Below, one piece after another: positions 38,649 to 43,781 of a stretch of DNA of 43,781 nucleotides. The stretch is from Bifidobacteriaceae bacterium (lineage in GTDB: Bacteria > Actinomycetota > Actinomycetes > Actinomycetales > WQXJ01), in NCBI GenBank assembly GCA_031265345.1, contig JAISCU010000451.1:1-43781 (forward strand), written 5' to 3'. The translations under genes and the position numbers were made by a program. Below the pieces are notes generated by a model, which searched no databases, was not told the origin of the DNA, and saw only the letters and a list, made by a program, of their open reading frames with translations. The first letter of the stretch is position 1; each line of letters starts with the position of its first letter.

Positions 38649-41521
38649 CGTCTGTCCCGCTCTCGCGCCAGCCGCCGGATGAGTTCGTGCTCAGCGGCGC
38701 GCGACCGATAGTCGGTCTTACCCGAGAGGTCTTTCAGCTTCTGGAAACGCTCGGCCCGTTCGCCGAACGGGAGCCTGGCCAATCTTTCCTCGGACATGAC
38801 GGCGTCTCCCTCGAGGACGAACATGCCTTCGTCCTCGCTCAGGTTGGCTTCGCCCCAGACAGTCGAGTCGTCGAACGTTGCCGCTCCCCTCAGGCCGCGG
38901 CCGAACCATGGACCGGCCAATCCGGTCTGACGGACAAACAGTCGGAACGATGCCTCAGGGATTCTGGTGGGATGTTCGGCTTCAGCTACGGGGCGCGACA
39001 CGCTGAGTCCGCGGAAGGCGCAACCAAGGAGGTAAAGTCGCAATTCGTCCATCTCGACGAAGTCAATCGAGGACCCTGCGGCGTAGGCAATCGCCAGTTC
39101 GCCGTGATCGCTGAGGTCAACGCTCCAGTCCAGGTCATCGGCGAACACGCGCTCGCGCTGCGGTGAGGGCAAGAAGCGGCAACGTCTCGACATTAGGCCG
39201 GATACGCGGCTGCCGAGGATCGTGAGACCACCCCCGAGGTTGACGATCTTCCCGGCCCGAGTGGTGTCCACTTGCGACCGGTTGGCGCATGTTGCCGCCA
39301 TCCCCGAGGTCAGCGAATAGAGCACGGTTTGGACGGAGTCTTCTGCCCCGTCGTAACCGCGGAAGTAGCGCAGAGCGCGGAGCACGTCTTCGGCGCCATC
39401 GGCCCAAAACTCCGGAACCCCTCCCTCGTAGACATCGTCAGTGGCATCGCCCTTCAACACCCTGTCAAGAAGGTCATGGTTCGGGCGGCCTACAATCTTG
39501 CATTCGTCGAGGAGCACGCCGTCCAGGACGCAGTTCACGAACTGGACGTTTTCGAACACGCACTCGTTGAAGCGCGTCATACGAAAGTCACAGTTGACGA
39601 AGACGATGTCTCGAAAGTGCGCCTTGTCGATCCAAGAACGCTGAATCCTTGAGTTCGCCAGGTAGGGACTCGCCTTGGTTTCAACTAGTCCACGACTGCC
39701 CAATGGGCGCCCCTGCGAGGGGCGTACGTCCCAAACGAAGCGGTCGCCGATCACTGCGGTGATTGATTCCAATTGGGGATAGGGGCTCGATGTGGGAGTC
39801 TTCGTCCAACGCCGCAGGGCGCGCCCAAGTTGGTCGTGGATGAGATGGATACTCGATTCGGTGACGCGGCAGATGTTCGTGGCGTCAAGCCATTTGACCG
39901 CAAGAAGGTACGTCCGTATTAGTTCGACTGTGACTTCCGCATCTTGGCAGCCGAGCACGGCCCCCGCCGACATGTCCCGTGGGTCTTCGAGCCAAGGCAA
40001 GTGGTCGAGCGTGAACGCCTCCCGCAGCTCGGCTGCGGCCGCAGGGGGAGCGAATGCGATCTTAGCGCCCTGCTCGAGGGCGTCGTCACTGTATAGAGCC
40101 AGGATCCTGTCTCGCCTGCCGTTTTCCTCAGACCAGAACCAGTCAAGGACTCCGTGGGCCTGATCTCTTGTCAGACGTGCAGGTTCAAAGGACGATGGTC
40201 GCGGTGCGACACCAGACAGATCATCGTCGCCTGTCGCTTGCGATGCGCGATGGTCGGAGCAGAGCATTCCCATCTCGCGCGATCTCGCGAGTTCCAACAG
40301 CCCCCATATGGTTCGGCGCTCCTTGTGGGATTCGGTTGAAAGATGGGGCACCATCCGGCGTATGTGGTCCTCGGCGAGGTCGGTCAAGACGTCGGTTGGC
40401 AGATGGTCTTCCCCGACGCTCTGATCGGCGAATGTCAGGGCGTTCTTGCAATGGTTCAGTTTGGTGACGAAGGTCGCGTTGAAGGTGGCGGGGACCAGGG
40501 CATCGGAGATCTCGCTGACTGCGCTCGCGTGGGTCTCTCCTCTGAGCGACCCGAGCAAGCCCAAGAGGCTGGCTGCCGGTGAGTCATCGAGCATTTTCTC
40601 GACCAGACCGCTGACGATGCCCTGTCCGCCGCGGTCGTCTCCGTCGTGGGCTTCCCAGAAAAGTGAGTACAACGCTGCTTGGAGTTCAAACACAGCAGCC
40701 GGCGAGGTCCGTTTGTGTCGCCAGAGTTCCAGGAGCAGTTGAGCGACGGTGTCATCAACAGCTACGGGAACACCGGTCCATGTGCTGTGCGTGGACGGAT
40801 AGGCGATGATGCTCTCGATAGCGTGCTCATCGAGCACGGGTCCGAGTTCCTTGACAGACATGAGGTGCGAGTTGACCATGCGTTCGAGGGGCCTGACGGC
40901 GGCGTAGGAGTCGGAACGGAACGACAAGACGATCTTGAGTTTGGATGGAAACGTCCGCGTCACATGTTGGATCCACTTGAAGAAGCCCTGGATCCTCTCG
41001 TAGGAGTCGCCCGCCTCGCGAATGAATTCTTCGAACTGGTCGAAGACCAGCACACAGGTCTTGACCCACTTCGAGAACGATTCGTACACCCGGCGGTTTG
41101 CCAGGTGGCGCTCCTCCGCTGAGCCGAGCGAAACGTTGGCAGCGATCAGGTTCTTGATGTAGTCGTCGACGCCGCGCAACGAGTCTTCGCCAAGGTCATC
41201 AGAATCGACGAACCGGTAGCCTTGGGGGACGGCCCAAGACGTGCAGACAACAGGCGTCATCTTGTGCTGTTCTAACGCCGGTCGGAGCTCCATCTCCAAG
41301 AAGGATGATTTCCCTACAGCCGAGGCGCCGTGCAGTATCACCAGGGAGTTGTCCTGGATTCTGTTGACCAAGTCCGTGGCATCGCTATTGCGGCCGAGGA
41401 ACGGGCGCTTGCCCATGTCCAACGACCTGATGTATGGCCGCGGGCCGGTCCACGGGCAGCGATCCTCCATTTGCCTGAGTCGCTGTTGCCATCTGATCAG
41501 CGTCGATTCAAAATCAGCCAT
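38645..41521 (-). CDS. STAND-class NTPase with pentapeptide-like repeats
   Basis: 958 residues from ATG 41521, 2 bp after the previous stop. Residues about 35-330 form a STAND NTPase: FLGRNSD, Walker A HGASAVGKSS (about 64-73) and Walker B CVLVFDQFEEF. A middle section is helical. Around residues 640-700 come pentapeptide-like repeats (RSWIDKAHFRDIVFVNCDF, RMTRFNECVFENVQFVNCV), which form a right-handed beta helix and usually bind a ligand or mimic nucleic acid. STAND proteins are ATP-driven switches that oligomerise on recognising a trigger; the effector here is probably the TIR gene with which it overlaps. Confidence 0.83.
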   Translation of the reverse strand: MADFESTLIRWQQRLRQMEDRCPWTGPRPYIRSLDMGKRPFLGRNSDATDLVNRIQDNSLVILHGASAVGKSSFLEMELRPALEQHKMTPVVCTSWAVPQGYRFVDSDDLGEDSLRGVDDYIKNLIAANVSLGSAEERHLANRRVYESFSKWVKTCVLVFDQFEEFIREAGDSYERIQGFFKWIQHVTRTFPSKLKIVLSFRSDSYAAVRPLERMVNSHLMSVKELGPVLDEHAIESIIAYPSTHSTWTGVPVAVDDTVAQLLLELWRHKRTSPAAVFELQAALYSLFWEAHDGDDRGGQGIVSGLVEKMLDDSPAASLLGLLGSLRGETHASAVSEISDALVPATFNATFVTKLNHCKNALTFADQSVGEDHLPTDVLTDLAEDHIRRMVPHLSTESHKERRTIWGLLELARSREMGMLCSDHRASQATGDDDLSGVAPRPSSFEPARLTRDQAHGVLDWFWSEENGRRDRILALYSDDALEQGAKIAFAPPAAAAELREAFTLDHLPWLEDPRDMSAGAVLGCQDAEVTVELIRTYLLAVKWLDATNICRVTESSIHLIHDQLGRALRRWTKTPTSSPYPQLESITAVIGDRFVWDVRPSQGRPLGSRGLVETKASPYLANSRIQRSWIDKAHFRDIVFVNCDFRMTRFNECVFENVQFVNCVLDGVLLDECKIVGRPNHDLLDRVLKGDATDDVYEGGVPEFWADGAEDVLRALRYFRGYDGAEDSVQTVLYSLTSGMAATCANRSQVDTTRAGKIVNLGGGLTILGSRVSGLMSRRCRFLPSPQRERVFADDLDWSVDLSDHGELAIAYAAGSSIDFVEMDELRLYLLGCAFRGLSVSRPVAEAEHPTRIPEASFRLFVRQTGLAGPWFGRGLRGAATFDDSTVWGEANLSEDEGMFVLEGDAVMSEERLARLPFGERAERFQKLKDLSGKTDYRSRAAEHELIRRLARERDRR

Positions 41522-41523
41522 TG

Positions 41524-43773
41524 TCAGTCGTCTCCATCCAGTGTCAAGCCGCATCGGTGGTTCCTGCCATGCACCAGAGGAGCGAGCGAGTGACCAGCAG
41601 TGGGCTTGAGGTGCTGGAGGTAGTGCTCGAGGGGCTCGGTCATCGACTCCACCTGGCTATTGACTATGTCGAAATCGGACCAGCGCAGAAGGTCGCTGGC
41701 GCGCCGAGTCAGTGCATTGGGCCGGTTCAACGCCATACCCGACCGCTTGGGGCGATTCGGGTTGGCCGTCTGGTGTCCGCCGACGCCCGCGATTTGCGCG
41801 ACCAGCCGGTACCGTATCGGATCGTCCGAGGCCTGGACCCCTAGGAGCATCCAATAGCGCCAGTAGCCCTCGGGGAAATAGTTCGCCAGCTTTGGCGGTA
41901 GGCCTTGGCGACCGGAGTCGAATTCAGGGAAGCTCAGGAACATCGAATGAGATTCCTCCAGCACCACCGCATGTTGGAGGCCGGCCAACGAATCTTTGGA
42001 CGTGTGGCCCTCGCCCGTGAGCGCGTTGGCGATCTCCGCCATGAGCCTCCTGGCTTCCAGGCGCTCTTGCGCACGAGAGTCGAAGAGGGACGGAAGGTGA
42101 ACCAACGGTGAGCCACTTAGGCGGATAATGAACGGCAATGGGCCTTTAGCCGTCAACCCCCGGAGCACGGGTGAGGACACGTCATAAGGATTGTCCTTGA
42201 CTAGAGTCTCGGTCAGCGCGCCGGGCTCCTCTTTACCTCTGCTGACAACGAACCAGTTACGTTCCGGAGGGCGCGTGATCGACTGCAAGGCCGCACCTGG
42301 TGGACCTGGCTCGACCAGGTATCCCAGCCAGACTGTCGCCGCAAGGTGGTCGCGTTCGCCAAGCCCCACATTGACGGGCAAGACGACCACAAACGGCAGG
42401 TCACTGTGGAAATGGCGAAGAGCCAACTCGAGCTCGACATCAAACGTCGTGACGAACGCAGTGGCGGGAGGAGCGACTTGGGCAGGTGGTGCCGCCTCAG
42501 CATCCGGTGTTGGTGGTTGTGTGGGTTCGGCTTCGGCGTCCAATGCGCTCTCGGCGTCGCCATAGCCCTCGCGCTCGTCGAGTTCATCGATGAAGCCGCC
42601 GCCGCTCACCTCGTCGTCAATATGGGCAGCATCGGCCTCGGTCGATGGCGGCCCGTGGTCCCCGGCAGCTAGGACGCGATCCCTGCTGTCAGAGTCTTTC
42701 CCGATCATGCGCTTGAAGCAGTCGTGGCTGTGCCGCGCCTGGGCGGCGAGCACGTTGGCGTATACGCGATAGCCGCGGTCGATCGAGGAACCGGTTGCGT
42801 CCTTCCATCCGGAATTGTCCGGCAGACTTTCCCATGCGTCGGCTCGTGCTTTTGAAGGGGCCTCGAGCACATCGACGATTCCCCCCGTGACCGCTTCCGG
42901 ATCTGAAAACACCGGCCGGGATCCAGTCCTCAACCCGGGGGCGTCTTGGGTTTCGCGAGGGTGGAGTCCGATAGCTAGCAGTACCTCGGGCCAACTCAAA
43001 TAGGAGTCGTTGGGTTGGCTTCCCGCTGGCGAACCCGACGGTTTCGGCAGGAGGCCTTCGGTGAGGTAGTACCAGGCGACTTCAGTGAGCGTCAATAGAC
43101 GGTCCGAACTTATCCGCGCCTCGCGCTTCTCAGGATCGATGTCGGCTGCGATTTCGTTGACGAGGTGGATGATTGCCCGCAGACGCGTCTTGAGTCTGCC
43201 GCTGGCCCTTGTCAACGGCGTCCTAACCGATTCGCTCGCGTGCAAGAGCTTGGCTCGGGCATGTCCCCAACGGTGTCTGACGAGTTCTGACAGGTCCCCA
43301 AGTTTGCCTGGGCTGGCGGCCTCGTCCTCCCATCGGTTGATAGGCAACTGGCAGGCTTGCTTGGCGAAAAAGTAGGCCGAGTTGACCGCCGCCGCCGCCG
43401 CGAGCAACCTCAGCACCCATGCCTCGTAAGCAGGGATCGACGGGTTGGTCTTACCGTCGTCACGACTCGACTCGGCCCAGAACCGGCCGATCGCGTTCTC
43501 GTCGTTCGGCGGCTCATCGGCTGTGAAGTCCTGGCTCCGGCGGCTGTTCAGCAGTGATAGGCAGAAGAGGCCTGTTGACTTGGCATCTTCCTCGGTCGTT
43601 CCGCTCGCTACGAGTTGCTTCATCACAGCCGTTGCTACATCGAAACCCGATTCGACTGCCAGCTTCGGAGCTAGCATCTCGGCTCCCAGCACCAGCGTTA
43701 CCCAGGGTATGCCGCCGGTTCCATCGCGATCGAGGGCCTGACATATCAGGACCTGATCATCGTCGTTGGTCAC
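41524..43773 (-). CDS. Large protein of unknown function upstream of the STAND gene (5' end may be outside window)
   Basis: 749 residues from GTG 43773. Two further in-frame sense codons precede it before the window edge, so the real start may lie outside. No family is recognised. The N-terminal about 370 residues are mainly helical, then an acidic low-complexity linker (EPTQPPTPDAEA) of about 60 residues, then an alpha/beta C-terminal domain with strands such as PFVVVLPVNVGL and PLPFIIRLSGSPLVHL. No membrane segment or catalytic motif is obvious. It stops 2 bp before the STAND gene, which makes it a likely upstream partner, for example a trigger-recognition or adaptor protein (inference). 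Confidence 0.65.
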   Translation of the reverse strand: MTNDDDQVLICQALDRDGTGGIPWVTLVLGAEMLAPKLAVESGFDVATAVMKQLVASGTTEEDAKSTGLFCLSLLNSRRSQDFTADEPPNDENAIGRFWAESSRDDGKTNPSIPAYEAWVLRLLAAAAAVNSAYFFAKQACQLPINRWEDEAASPGKLGDLSELVRHRWGHARAKLLHASESVRTPLTRASGRLKTRLRAIIHLVNEIAADIDPEKREARISSDRLLTLTEVAWYYLTEGLLPKPSGSPAGSQPNDSYLSWPEVLLAIGLHPRETQDAPGLRTGSRPVFSDPEAVTGGIVDVLEAPSKARADAWESLPDNSGWKDATGSSIDRGYRVYANVLAAQARHSHDCFKRMIGKDSDSRDRVLAAGDHGPPSTEADAAHIDDEVSGGGFIDELDEREGYGDAESALDAEAEPTQPPTPDAEAAPPAQVAPPATAFVTTFDVELELALRHFHSDLPFVVVLPVNVGLGERDHLAATVWLGYLVEPGPPGAALQSITRPPERNWFVVSRGKEEPGALTETLVKDNPYDVSSPVLRGLTAKGPLPFIIRLSGSPLVHLPSLFDSRAQERLEARRLMAEIANALTGEGHTSKDSLAGLQHAVVLEESHSMFLSFPEFDSGRQGLPPKLANYFPEGYWRYWMLLGVQASDDPIRYRLVAQIAGVGGHQTANPNRPKRSGMALNRPNALTRRASDLLRWSDFDIVNSQVESMTEPLEHYLQHLKPTAGHSLAPLVHGRNHRCGLTLDGDD

Positions 43774-43781
43774 GTAGTGAT

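Noticed and set aside
1..43781. Prophage or integrative element
   Set aside because: No integrase, capsid, terminase, relaxase, attachment repeat or tRNA end is visible in the window.

Overview
The window reads as high-GC actinobacterial DNA. It has no rRNA, tRNA, CRISPR array or recognisable transposase or integrase. About 23 of the 28 genes called have at least one recognisable domain. Nearly all of them are signalling, conflict or immunity-type modules rather than housekeeping genes, so this looks like a large defence/signalling island.

Left flank (2-9876). A membrane protein cut by the window edge carries a cytoplasmic 'FLRSF' domain. It is followed by a TIR-STAND NTPase with helical repeats (minus strand), a three-gene DUF3791 / DUF3990 / DUF3791-like module (plus strand) that resembles an ADP-ribosyltransferase-fold toxin unit, and a second membrane FLRSF protein (minus strand) carrying Clp-N-type repeats. 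A 777-bp non-coding stretch with a candidate promoter separates this flank from the core.

Core (10654-30858). This is the exciting part. The centrepiece, 26679-21886 on the minus strand, encodes a single 1,597-residue protein that is a compact fusion of the beta and beta-prime subunits of multisubunit RNA polymerase. It keeps the double-psi barrel catalytic DFDGD, both beta active-site lysines, the bridge helix, the second four-Cys zinc site and the trigger-loop histidine. It lacks the beta-prime N-terminal zinc finger, has a much shortened flap region, and has several substitutions in conserved positions. It overlaps by 4 bp an unrecognised 358-residue protein, which in turn overlaps by 4 bp a sigma54-activator-type AAA+ ATPase whose GAFTGA loop is missing. 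Converging on this operon is a seven-gene plus-strand set: an amphi-Trp protein, a membrane protein, an ABC exporter, a TerY-like VWA protein, a PP2C phosphatase, a protein kinase (together a TerY-P-like phosphosignalling triad) and a DUF4407 membrane protein. Divergent from the polymerase, across a 96-bp intergenic region with an inverted repeat, is a four-gene set: an 81-residue protein with three 11-residue repeats and a zinc knuckle, a small single-cysteine protein, a JAB-E1 fusion (ubiquitin-like conjugation/deconjugation) and a ClpA/ClpB-D2-type unfoldase. Two strong RNA hairpins sit in the gaps of that set.

Right flank (43773-30870, all minus strand). A protein of unknown function (possibly cut by the edge), a STAND NTPase with pentapeptide-like repeats, a TIR protein, a radical SAM enzyme, a TIR-DUF5663 protein, a SLOG-family nucleotide-binding protein, an HD-domain phosphohydrolase and a caspase-fold protein whose catalytic positions are degenerate. 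Many neighbours overlap by 4 bp, which suggests one or two long operons.

Working model (inference). Membrane and phospho-signalling modules sense a stimulus, a dedicated AAA+ protein and an accessory factor remodel or load a private RNA polymerase, and ubiquitin-like and Clp-type modules control or destroy components. None of the joint function is shown by the sequence; it rests on gene order, overlaps and domain content.
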